The position numbers and the translations under genes were made by a program. From Stutzerimonas stutzeri (lineage in GTDB: Bacteria > Pseudomonadota > Gammaproteobacteria > Pseudomonadales > Pseudomonadaceae), in contig NC_015740.1 in assembly GCF_000219605.1 (NCBI RefSeq), positions 868,001-932,000 on the forward strand: 64,000 nucleotides of DNA. Direction: 5' to 3'. Below, piece by piece: positions 35,433-42,714 of this stretch; position 1 is the first letter of the stretch, and each line of letters begins with the position of its first letter. The notes below the pieces were generated by a model. That model was given only the letters and a program-made list of their open reading frames with translations, did not search any database and was not told the DNA's origin.

Positions 35433-35867
35433 ATGCGCCATCTGCTGTTTCTTCACCTGCTCGGTGCCAGCGTCTGGGTTGGCGGACACCTGGTGTTGCT
35501 GTTCGGCGTGCTGCCCAGGGCCATGCGCCAGCGCGACCCGCAGCCGGTGCGCAATTTCGAGCAGATCTACGAACGCATCGGCATTCCCGCGCTGCTGGTG
35601 CAGATCGTGACCGGGCTATGGATGGCGAGCCTGTGGCTGCCCCATGCGCAGTGGTTCGGTGATTCGCCCATCGCCCATCTGGTGCAGGCCAAGCTGGCGC
35701 TGCTGGGTTTTACCGCGCTGCTCGGAGTGCATGCACGCCTGGCGCTGATTCCGCGGCTCGATGCCCAGCGCTTGCCGCAGCTGGGGTTGCATATCGTGCT
35801 GATCACTCTGACGGCGGTGGCCTTCGTCTGGGTCGGGGCGGGGTTCAGGTTCGGCGGGTTGCTCTAG
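35433..35867 (+). CDS. CopD-family four-helix membrane protein
   Basis: A 144-residue protein with four predicted transmembrane helices, resembling CopD/DUF2214-like copper-resistance membrane domains: an N-terminal HLLGASVWVGGHLVL helix with a conserved His and Trp, a central QIVTGLWMASLW helix, and a KLALLGFTALLGVHARLAL helix containing His. Histidines within the helices could bind heme or copper, but the substrate is unproven. GGAG precedes the ATG. Divergent from radA. Confidence 0.7.
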   Translation: MRHLLFLHLLGASVWVGGHLVLLFGVLPRAMRQRDPQPVRNFEQIYERIGIPALLVQIVTGLWMASLWLPHAQWFGDSPIAHLVQAKLALLGFTALLGVHARLALIPRLDAQRLPQLGLHIVLITLTAVAFVWVGAGFRFGGLL

Positions 35868-35881
35868 AAGGATAGGCGGCT

Positions 35882-35943
35882 GGCCGTAGGGCCGAACTTG
35901 TTCGGTCGTTGAGTGGCTGGCCGAATGAATTCGGCCCTACGGT
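35882..35943. repeat. BIME-like pair of inverted REP units
   Basis: Outer arms CCGTAGGGCCGAA (35884-35896) and TTCGGCCCTACGG (35930-35942) are perfect inverted copies. Each half is itself a hairpin, CCGAAC-TT-GTTCGG and CCGAAT-GA-ATTCGG. This matches the general form of Pseudomonas REP elements (GAATTCGGCCCTAC core). It lies just after the CopD-like gene, in the convergent gap before the DUF465 gene. Confidence 0.8.
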
Positions 35944-35978
35944 CGGGTTGTCGAGCTTGCTGTTGTCTGGTACAGGCG

Positions 35979-36239
35979 TCAGCCGCAGCAACCGCCGCAG
36001 CAGCTGCCCGAGGCGCGCTTGAGGTCGCGGGCGATGTCTTCCTTCAGGACGCTGTGCTCTTGCTTGAGCGATTCGAGCGTGGCGCTGTCGGCGCCATCTT
36101 CCAGGCTGCGGATGCGCTGGCTCAGCGCTTCGTAGTTCTCGGCCTTGCGGGCAAAAGTGGGGTCTTCCTGGCTCAGTTTCAGCAGCTGTGCCTGTTTCTC
36201 GGGAAAGTCATTGCTCAGGGAGTGATGTTCGACGTGCAT
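35979..36239 (-). CDS. DUF465 (YdcH-like) protein with CCGGCC cysteine tail
   Basis: An 86-residue protein. Residues 5-75 form the helical hairpin of the YdcH/DUF465 family (FPEKQAQLLKLSQEDPTFARK near 12-32, then EALSQRIRSLED). The C-terminus ends in SGSCCGGCCG with C80, C81, C84 and C85, a likely metal- or Fe-S-binding tail that most short DUF465 proteins lack. An ANR/FNR-type box at 36301-36314 lies at the right distance upstream for anaerobic activation. The function of the family is unknown. Confidence 0.85.
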   Translation of the reverse strand: MHVEHHSLSNDFPEKQAQLLKLSQEDPTFARKAENYEALSQRIRSLEDGADSATLESLKQEHSVLKEDIARDLKRASGSCCGGCCG

Positions 36240-36300
36240 GAAAGGCCGCTCCGGGGGTTCAGGAAAAGCTGAACCTTAGTCTTTCGCAGGTGTTTCCCGG

Positions 36301-36314
36301 TTGACGGCGATCAA
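36301..36314 (-). promoter_or_regulatory. ANR/FNR-type box upstream of the DUF465 gene
   Basis: TTGAC-GGCG-ATCAA (minus strand TTGAT-CGCC-GTCAA) fits the ANR/FNR dyad. Its centre is about 68 bases before the DUF465 start codon. On the minus strand TAAGGT lies where the -10 of a class II FNR promoter would be. A hairpin (GGTTCAG/CTGAACC, 36256-36275) overlaps the expected start of transcription. The rest of the 247-base gap to mscL shows no gene. Confidence 0.55.
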
Positions 36315-36486
36315 GCGGATGAATTTCATCCTTCCTCTCGTCGCCGCGTCAGGGGCTGTTGCCATTCTCGTTGCAACGGGGCTCGCGATGAAACGGCAAT
36401 AGATCCTGGCCTCTGCCTTCAAGCCCGCCTATGCTCTAGCGGGCCGCTTGCGGGCATATAGCAACCAAGAAAGAAGGACTAGTCAC

Positions 36487-36897
36487 ATGAGCTTTCTCAG
36501 CGAATTCAAGACCTTTGCCGTCAGGGGCAATGTCATCGACATGGCGGTGGGGATCATCATCGGCGCGGCGTTCGGGAAGATCGTTTCCTCGTTCGTCGAC
36601 GGTGTGGTCATGCCACCCCTGGGCCTGCTGATCGGCGGGGTGGATTTCTCCGATCTGGCCATAGTGCTCAAGGAAGCGGTGGGCGACGCGCCCGCGGTGA
36701 CGCTCAATTACGGAATGTTCATCCAGACGGTGGTCGATTTCGTCATCATCGCCTTCGCCATCTTCCTGGCCATCAAGGCGATCAACACCCTCAAGCGCCA
36801 GGAGGCCGAGGCACCCTCGGCACCACCGGCACCGACCAAGGAAGAAGTGCTGCTGACCGAGATTCGCGATCTGCTTAAGGAGCAGAACCGCTCCTGA
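36487..36897 (+). CDS. mscL: Large-conductance mechanosensitive channel MscL
   Basis: A 136-residue protein: N-terminal amphipathic helix ([14 protein letters not shown]), first transmembrane helix [22 protein letters not shown] (start near residue 15) with the gate residues, a periplasmic loop, the second helix (about 76-98), and a C-terminal helical bundle. It opens at near-lytic membrane tension to release solutes on osmotic downshock. ATG 36487 is the conserved start; the three-base gap to the convergent norD leaves no room for a terminator. Confidence 0.95.
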   Translation: MSFLSEFKTFAVRGNVIDMAVGIIIGAAFGKIVSSFVDGVVMPPLGLLIGGVDFSDLAIVLKEAVGDAPAVTLNYGMFIQTVVDFVIIAFAIFLAIKAINTLKRQEAEAPSAPPAPTKEEVLLTEIRDLLKEQNRS

Positions 36898-36900
36898 TAC

Positions 36901-38937
36901 TCAGGTCGTGATCAGCCGCTTGAGCCATTCCAGCAGCACGCCAGGCAGCAGTTCCGGTTTGGGCAGCAAGGCGTACTGCCGAGCGCCGAAGACGCGGGGC
37001 AGGTAGTTGGCGGCCTGGCGGTCGATGGTCAGGCAGAACGTCGAAATGCCCTGCAAGGTGGCTTCGGTGACCGCCTGACGCATGTCTTCCACGCCGTAGC
37101 GGCCCTCGTAGTCATCCTTGTCGTTCGGCTTGCCATCGGAGAGCAGCAGCAGAAGCCGATGAGAGGCGGCCTGCTGCAGTAGACCCGTACTGGCATGGCG
37201 AATGGCGGCGCCGGCGCGAGTGTAGTGCTCGGGCTCCAGCGCGCTGATGCGCAGCGCCACCTCGTTGCTGAAGGTTTCGTCGAATGCTTTCAGCTCCCGC
37301 ACGATCACCGCATCGGGGCCTTCCCCCGAGAACGCCTGCACCGCATAGGGCTCCCCCAGCCCGTCGAGCGCGATGCACACCAGCAGCAGCGCCTCGCGCT
37401 CCACGTCGATGACGCGCCGCTCGGCTGAAACCCAGCCGTCGGTCGAGCCGCTGACGTCGATCAGCAGGGTGATGGCCAGGTCCCGTTCCGCCCTGCGCTG
37501 GCACTGGTACAGCGCCTCGGACAGCGAGCCACCGGCGCGGAAATCCGCATAGCTGTCGATATAGGCGTGCAGATCGATTTCATCCCCGTCGAGCTGTCGC
37601 CTGCGCGTGACACGGCGGGCCCTGAGCATCTCGAAGCGCCGCCGGATCTGATTCAGCAAGGCGCGATGCTTGTCCAGGGTATCGTCCACCCATTTCTGGC
37701 TGCCGGGCAGGTTGGGGAGCAGCCTGACGGTGGCGCCGGGCTGGCGGTAATGCCCGCCGCGGTAATCCCATTCGGGGTAGTGCAGCCCCTGGCCATCGGC
37801 GATGGCGCGCTTGAGTTGCAGGGCGGTATTGCTGTCCGGTGGGTCGTCGGAGATCAGCACCTCCTTGGGCCTGCCCGGCGTTGCTACCAGGCGCGCCTCG
37901 GGCAGTTCGGAAAGCATATCGCCGTATTCGTCGGCACTGGTGTCTTCGTCGCGGTCGACCGGGCGGTTGAGCCCTAGCGGGTCCTCGGCATGCTGGTGAG
38001 GCTCGTCGGCCTGCACCATGAAAATCCCCTCGTCGCCTTCATCCTCATCCTCTTTCGACTCGCGCACCTGCGGGCGACGGGGCAGGTTGGCGCTACGGGG
38101 CGCCGAGGCATTCGTATCACTGTCCGCAGGCGCGTCCTGGCTCGGCCTGGCCTTGGCGGTATTGGACGCGGGCGCATGCAGGGTGCCGGTCCACTCGTCC
38201 CGCAGCAGCGGGGCATTGCCGCCGGAGCGGTCTTCGATCGAGAGTCCCAGGTCGGCCAGCAGGCCCTCGGCGAGCCGCAGCGATTGCGCGGGCGACTCAC
38301 TCAGCAGGAAGCCTGGCGGCGGCTGATCGCAGCGGCTGTCGAGCAGTTGCCTGAGCAGCCTTTCCAGTGGCTGGCGTGAGCGGGAAAACGCCGCCAGCGG
38401 CGGGCGGCGTTGCAGGCAGCGCTGGCGCAGCCGCTCGATGGCGGGCGTCATGCCGGGCAGCGTTTGCGCCAGCTGTGCGTCCACCGACCAGGCTTCGAGC
38501 AGCAGGTAGGCATCCGCCAGCATCGCAGGCGAGGCGGGAGGCAGCGCCTGGGCCGTGCCGCGCTGGGCGCGCAGCGCCTGTTGCAGCGCCATCACCCGGT
38601 AGGCTTCGGCACCGTGCTCGATGTCCCGCAGGCCGGAGTCGGCGGGCAGCCACAGGCGCTGGCCATCGGTGGCGGGAATTGGCTGCTGTTGCCAGGGCGC
38701 CTGGACGCGGCGGAAAAAGCGTGCCAGCAGAGTCGGCAAGGCGGGCGGTTGGGCGATTCTGATCGGGTAGCTGCTGCCGGTCACCGCGCTGATCAGCAAG
38801 TCCAGGCGCGGTGCGATATCGACCAGCATGACCGTTGGTGGGCCTTCCGGCAGTGGGCGATAGCGCCGCCACAAGCGCTGCACATGGATGGTCGCATGAC
38901 GCGCCGCGTCGCTGACCAGCTCCTCGGCTTCAGCCAT
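36901..38937 (-). CDS. norD: Nitric oxide reductase activation protein NorD
   Basis: A 678-residue protein with a C-terminal von Willebrand A domain; the MIDAS motif DVSGSTDGW is near residue 491. The middle part (about 260-350) is acidic and poorly conserved. NorD works with the AAA+ protein NorQ to insert iron (FeB) or activate the nitric oxide reductase. It is the last gene of the leftward nor cluster, eight bases after norQ, and convergent with mscL. Confidence 0.9.
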   Translation of the reverse strand: MAEAEELVSDAARHATIHVQRLWRRYRPLPEGPPTVMLVDIAPRLDLLISAVTGSSYPIRIAQPPALPTLLARFFRRVQAPWQQQPIPATDGQRLWLPADSGLRDIEHGAEAYRVMALQQALRAQRGTAQALPPASPAMLADAYLLLEAWSVDAQLAQTLPGMTPAIERLRQRCLQRRPPLAAFSRSRQPLERLLRQLLDSRCDQPPPGFLLSESPAQSLRLAEGLLADLGLSIEDRSGGNAPLLRDEWTGTLHAPASNTAKARPSQDAPADSDTNASAPRSANLPRRPQVRESKEDEDEGDEGIFMVQADEPHQHAEDPLGLNRPVDRDEDTSADEYGDMLSELPEARLVATPGRPKEVLISDDPPDSNTALQLKRAIADGQGLHYPEWDYRGGHYRQPGATVRLLPNLPGSQKWVDDTLDKHRALLNQIRRRFEMLRARRVTRRRQLDGDEIDLHAYIDSYADFRAGGSLSEALYQCQRRAERDLAITLLIDVSGSTDGWVSAERRVIDVEREALLLVCIALDGLGEPYAVQAFSGEGPDAVIVRELKAFDETFSNEVALRISALEPEHYTRAGAAIRHASTGLLQQAASHRLLLLLSDGKPNDKDDYEGRYGVEDMRQAVTEATLQGISTFCLTIDRQAANYLPRVFGARQYALLPKPELLPGVLLEWLKRLITT

Positions 38938-38945
38938 GGCGGTTG

Positions 38946-39767
38946 CTAGACAAAAGTGCCGTCGACCAGATCGCGCAGCGCGCTGACCATGGACGGCTCA
39001 TCCGAAAGCGGCGAGACGATGGCGGCATAACAGGCTTCACGCACCGGGATGCCGCAGAGCGTCAGGGTCCCGGCCGCGATCAGCAGGCGGGTGCTCGGCA
39101 CCTCCGCCAGGCCACGGTCGCGCAACTGGCGGATACGTTCGGCCAGGCTGACCAGCCCTCTGGCGACGGCCGGTTCGACGCCGCTCTCGTGCTGCACGAT
39201 CAGCGCCTCGTGTTCCGGCGCGGGAAAGTCCAGGTCCATGGCGACGAAGCGCTGGCGGGTGCTGGGCTTGAGGTCCTTGAGCATGCGCTGGTAGCCGGGG
39301 TTGTAGGACACCACCAGTTGGAAGCCGGGCGCCGCCTCGATGTTCTCGCCGGTCTTGTCGATGGGCAGCATGCGCCGGTAGTCGGTCAGTGCGTGTAGCA
39401 CCACCACGGTGTCCTGACGCGCCTCGACGACTTCGTCCAGGTAGCAGATGGCGCCTTCGCGCACGGCGCGGGTCAGCGGGCCGTCCTGCCAGACGGTGCC
39501 GTCATGGCGGATCAGGTAGCGGCCGATCAGGTCGCTGGCCGAGAGGTCGTCGTGGCAGGGTATGGTCACCAGCGGGCGGCCCAGGCGCCAGGCCATGTGC
39601 TCGACGAAACGGGTCTTGCCGCAGCCGGTCGGGCCCTTGAGCATGACTGCTAGGCCGCGTGCGTGGCACTGCTCGAACAGCGCGACTTCATTGCCTGTCG
39701 GCTGATACCAGGGCTCATCGGCCGTCGGGCGTGCAGCCAGGCTGCGGATGGACTGATCCAAGCCCAC
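38946..39767 (-). CDS. norQ: AAA+ ATPase NorQ (CbbQ/NirQ/NorQ family)
   Basis: A 273-residue MoxR-type AAA+ ATPase: Walker A MLKGPTGCGKTRFVEHM (about 42-58), Walker B AICYLDEVVEARQD (about 106-119), sensor VVSYNPGYQ (near 152) and the family C-terminal domain. With NorD it matures nitric oxide reductase. The start is a GTG at 39767, overlapping the norB stop region (norB ends at 39769), so it is translationally coupled to norB. Confidence 0.92.
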   Translation of the reverse strand: MGLDQSIRSLAARPTADEPWYQPTGNEVALFEQCHARGLAVMLKGPTGCGKTRFVEHMAWRLGRPLVTIPCHDDLSASDLIGRYLIRHDGTVWQDGPLTRAVREGAICYLDEVVEARQDTVVVLHALTDYRRMLPIDKTGENIEAAPGFQLVVSYNPGYQRMLKDLKPSTRQRFVAMDLDFPAPEHEALIVQHESGVEPAVARGLVSLAERIRQLRDRGLAEVPSTRLLIAAGTLTLCGIPVREACYAAIVSPLSDEPSMVSALRDLVDGTFV

Positions 39768-39768
39768 C

Positions 39769-41139
39769 TCAGACCACCCGGTCGGCGGGCACGGCGGGCT
39801 CCATCAGCTCGTTGTCCAGCGTCTCGAAGCGCGGTCGGTAGCTGAAGAAGTCGTAGATGAACAGCCCCACGCCCGTGGCGAAGATACTCGCGGTGGAGAT
39901 CAGCATCACGAAGTGGATCTGGATTTTCAGCTGCGCATCCAGGTAACCCATGCCCATGATCCGTTCCAGATACACCTGGCCGATCCCGGCCGTGGCGAAG
40001 GACAGGGTCATGCCGAACATGCCGGCCAGCTGCAGCCAGAACGCCCAATAGCCGATGGTGGTGCCTTGCTCCGGGCGCTTGTTGGTCAGCGACGGCAGTG
40101 CGTAGGTAATCATCGCCAGCACGATCATGGCGTAGGCGCCATAGAAGGCGGCGTGACCGTGCATGGCGGTGATCAGCGTGCCGTGGGTCCATTTGTTGAT
40201 GCTCGGCCAGGTATGGGCCAAGCCCAGCAGGCCCGCGCCGAACAGGGTGAAGATGGTGCTGCCGAGGGTCCAGTGCAGGGCCAGCGAATTGGGGTGCGCC
40301 AGGCCCGAGCGGCGCATGGCGCTGTAGGCGTACATCGCCATGCCGACGATGGCCAGCGGCTCCAGCGCGCTGAAGAAGCCGCCGATGGGCAGCCAGTAGT
40401 AGGGCACGCCGACCCAGTAATAATGGTGTGCGGTGCCAAGAATGCCGGCGATGAACACCAGGCCGACGATCACGTACAGCCACTTCTCCAGCACCTCGCG
40501 GTCGGCGCCGGACAGGCGGATCAGCAGGTAGGCGAGGAAGGCGCCCATGATCATCATCCACACGCCTTCGACCCACAGGTGAATGGTCCACCAGCGATAG
40601 AAGATGGAGACCGTGTAGTTCTCGTAATGCAGCAGCGCCGGAAAGAACAGCACGGCGGAGCTGACCAGCCCGAGCAGCAGCACGCCTTCGGTGGTGGTGA
40701 AGCGGCCGGATTTCCTGATGGTCATGCCGATGTTGTAAAGGAAGATCAGCATGCAGATGACGATGACGATCTTGTGCGGCAGGGGCTGCTCGAGCAGCTT
40801 GTTGCCGGTGCCGTAGCCGAACAGGTAGCCGATGACCGCGGTCACGCCCATCAGGGTCCAGAGCACGAGCTGGATGTAGGCCAGCTTGGTGCTGTGCAGC
40901 TCTGTGCGCGACTCGTCCGGCACCATCCAGTAGGTCGCGCCCATGAAGCCGGTGAGTACCCAGACGATCAGCAGGTTGGTGTGAATCACCTTGGTGACAT
41001 CGAACGGCAGGATGTTCAGCAGCGGGTCCGGCCCCAGGTACTTGGTCGCCGACAGCAGGCCGAACACCAGTTGCAGACCGAACAGCACCATGGCGACGGC
41101 GAAGTACCAGTAGGCGACCGATTGAGATTTATAGCGCAT
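39769..41139 (-). CDS. norB: Nitric oxide reductase large subunit NorB
   Basis: A 456-residue heme-copper-superfamily subunit with about 12 helices. Ligands align with P. aeruginosa NorB at a constant offset of 20: H187, H238 and H239 (FeB), E191 (FeB ligand, E211), H327 and H329 (hemes b3 and b), E260 (E280); H53 is the other heme b ligand. The second glutamate of the catalytic helix (E215 in P. aeruginosa) is Met195 here (HLWVEGVWMM). The protein is about ten residues shorter than usual, the loss lying between H53 and H187. It reduces NO to N2O with electrons from NorC. Located 45 bases after norC. Confidence 0.92.
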   Translation of the reverse strand: MRYKSQSVAYWYFAVAMVLFGLQLVFGLLSATKYLGPDPLLNILPFDVTKVIHTNLLIVWVLTGFMGATYWMVPDESRTELHSTKLAYIQLVLWTLMGVTAVIGYLFGYGTGNKLLEQPLPHKIVIVICMLIFLYNIGMTIRKSGRFTTTEGVLLLGLVSSAVLFFPALLHYENYTVSIFYRWWTIHLWVEGVWMMIMGAFLAYLLIRLSGADREVLEKWLYVIVGLVFIAGILGTAHHYYWVGVPYYWLPIGGFFSALEPLAIVGMAMYAYSAMRRSGLAHPNSLALHWTLGSTIFTLFGAGLLGLAHTWPSINKWTHGTLITAMHGHAAFYGAYAMIVLAMITYALPSLTNKRPEQGTTIGYWAFWLQLAGMFGMTLSFATAGIGQVYLERIMGMGYLDAQLKIQIHFVMLISTASIFATGVGLFIYDFFSYRPRFETLDNELMEPAVPADRVV

Positions 41140-41184
41140 GGCTGAACCTCTGCATGTTCGTCCGGCGGGCCGTGGGCGCCGCGA

Positions 41185-42054
41185 TCATTTGAATGACGCC
41201 AGGTACCGCACCAGCTGATCGAGCTGCTCGTCCGTCAGCGACTCGCCGTAACTGGTGGGCATGAAGGACACGCCTCCTGCCGAATACATCTCGCCGGGAT
41301 GCAGGTAGGCGCTGGGCGAAACGATGGATTCGCGGATGAAGGCCTCGACGCTGTCGGCCTTGCCCTGGTAGTCCGGCGAGTCGATGGTCTGTTGCGCCCG
41401 TGCCGCCAGGCCGGCGAGGGTTGGCCCGGCCAGGTTCACCCCGGGGGCGATGGAATGGCAGGCGTTGCAGGCCGGGGTTGCGGTACGGAACAGCGCTTCG
41501 CCGAGGGCGATGGGATCTTCGTTGCCGGAAACGGGGCGGGCGCCGGGTGGCATCTGGTCGGCGGTCTTGTCCGGGCCGGAAATGTCCTGCTGGGCGATGC
41601 TCAGGCTGGTGCCGGGAATCGACGAGCCGGTGACCAGTATCGGGCGCGGCGGCCAGCCCTGGTTGTCGACATTGGCGACCCAGTCGAAGAAGGCGATCAG
41701 GTCGTCGATCTCCTCGTCGCTGAGGTTGGGGTTGGGCATCAGCCGGCGGTGGCGCTGCTCGTCGTAGAAGCGCTCCGGCGCCTTCAAGAAGGCCTTGAGA
41801 TAAGGCGCGCCGCGCAACTGGGTGATCTTGGTCAGGTCCGGTGCGTAGTAGGCGCCTTCGCCGAATAGGGTGTGGCAGTTGATGCAGTTGTTGGCGTGCC
41901 AGACGTCCTGGCCGCGGGTGACCGCGGGCGTGATGCTGTCGGCATTGGTCAGCTTCGGAAACTGCCGGTGACTGTCGACGGTCATCCCAAGAAACACCAA
42001 AGCCGAGACAAGCGTGGAAATAATGGCAAAAGAGCGAGTCTGTCTCTTGTTCAT
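41185..42054 (-). CDS. norC: Nitric oxide reductase NorC, extended form with two heme c sites
   Basis: A 289-residue protein, about twice the length of ordinary NorC (about 146). Residues 8-24 form the membrane anchor; residues 40-135 are a normal NorC domain with heme site C57-INC-H61 in CINCHTLFGEGAYYAPDL and Met106 as the probable axial ligand. After a linker (about 136-178) a second class I cytochrome c domain follows, with C196-NAC-H200 and a probable Met265 ligand (FMPTSY). The extra domain may be a tethered electron donor. GGAG lies seven bases before ATG 42054. The 36-residue membrane peptide gene ends 12 bases upstream. Confidence 0.88.
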   Translation of the reverse strand: MNKRQTRSFAIISTLVSALVFLGMTVDSHRQFPKLTNADSITPAVTRGQDVWHANNCINCHTLFGEGAYYAPDLTKITQLRGAPYLKAFLKAPERFYDEQRHRRLMPNPNLSDEEIDDLIAFFDWVANVDNQGWPPRPILVTGSSIPGTSLSIAQQDISGPDKTADQMPPGARPVSGNEDPIALGEALFRTATPACNACHSIAPGVNLAGPTLAGLAARAQQTIDSPDYQGKADSVEAFIRESIVSPSAYLHPGEMYSAGGVSFMPTSYGESLTDEQLDQLVRYLASFK

Positions 42055-42066
42055 CTCGGGCTCCGG

Positions 42067-42177
42067 TCAGACGCCGATGCCGGCCCAATGGACGATGCCC
42101 ATGATGCCGGCGTAGAGGGCTGCGGCTACCATCAGCGCGAGCACCGCAAAGCTGAGAATTCTGAAGAACTTCACCAA
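42067..42177 (-). CDS. Small single-helix membrane peptide upstream of norC
   Basis: A 36-codon open frame on the minus strand starting at TTG 42177 (AAGGAG seven bases upstream) or GTG 42174. The predicted peptide begins with KFFRILSF and has one transmembrane helix (AVLALMVAAALYAGIMGIV) ending in HWAGIGV. It stops 12 bases before norC, whose ribosome-binding site follows its stop codon. Size and form recall small oxidase subunits such as CcoM (cbb3 oxidase) and CydX (bd oxidase). I do not recognise it as a named protein; a small accessory subunit of this nitric oxide reductase is an inference from position. Confidence 0.6.
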   Translation of the reverse strand: MVKFFRILSFAVLALMVAAALYAGIMGIVHWAGIGV

Positions 42178-42223
42178 GGCTAAGCTCCTTTCGGTGATCG
42201 GCGCTGCGCCACGCCGGTAATCG

Positions 42224-42613
42224 TTAGTCATGGTTTATTTGCTTCCGTTCCGTTTCCGTATCCGTTTCGTTCCGTTTCGCTGCGCTGGTGGCGTGGCGCT
42301 GGATACTGACCAGCACCACCGCGTCCGTGAGTGCTCGCAGCGCATGCTCGACCTGGCCGGCCAGGTACAGGTGATCGTTCGCGCGCATCGGTTGCCAGCC
42401 GCCGTGGGCCTGGACTTCGATCTGACCCTGCAGGCAGAGCAGGGTGATGGGGCCGGCAACGGCGTGGGGTGGAACCTGCTTGCCGGCGGGCAGGCACAGG
42501 CGCATCACCTCGAGCTCGGGGGTGCTGACGATCGCTTGCGATTGCAGGGTTGGGGCTTGTGGATGGGCCAGCAGGCCGATCACTTCACCCGAGCGGGCAT
42601 GGTGCAGGGCCAT
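42224..42613 (-). CDS. Cupin-fold protein in the nor cluster
   Basis: A 129-residue small cupin: PELEVMRLCLPAGKQVPPHAVAGPITLLCLQGQIEV spans the first cupin motif (about residues 32-67; metal-type His52), followed by MRANDHLYLAGQVEHALRAL, the second motif with His89. The C-terminus is charged and low complexity (many Glu, Thr, Lys). It lies 46 bases upstream of the small membrane peptide and in the same direction as the nor genes, so it is likely co-transcribed. Small cupins are often found beside denitrification genes; a regulatory or NO-related role is not established. Confidence 0.78.
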   Translation of the reverse strand: MALHHARSGEVIGLLAHPQAPTLQSQAIVSTPELEVMRLCLPAGKQVPPHAVAGPITLLCLQGQIEVQAHGGWQPMRANDHLYLAGQVEHALRALTDAVVLVSIQRHATSAAKRNETDTETERKQINHD

Positions 42614-42671
42614 GGGTCTTCACCGTTCGGAGCGGGTATTCGAAGGCTAGACCAGGGGAAGGGATACGTCA

Positions 42672-42698
42672 AACCTGCAGGCAGGGCGCCTGCAGGTT
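42672..42698 (-). terminator. Hairpin between ccpA and the cupin gene
   Basis: AACCTGCAGGC and GCCTGCAGGTT are perfect 11-base arms with an AGGGC loop, 17 bases after the peroxidase stop on the minus strand, followed by only three T. It may terminate or only attenuate transcription from the peroxidase promoter into the cupin-nor genes. Confidence 0.55.
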
Positions 42699-42714
42699 CT
42701 GTGGCCGAGGACTC

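Noticed and set aside
42614..42714. TTGACGTATC (minus strand) as an ANR/DNR site for the cupin-nor genes
   Set aside because: Only one half-site fits; the second half has no ATCAA-like sequence at the required spacing.
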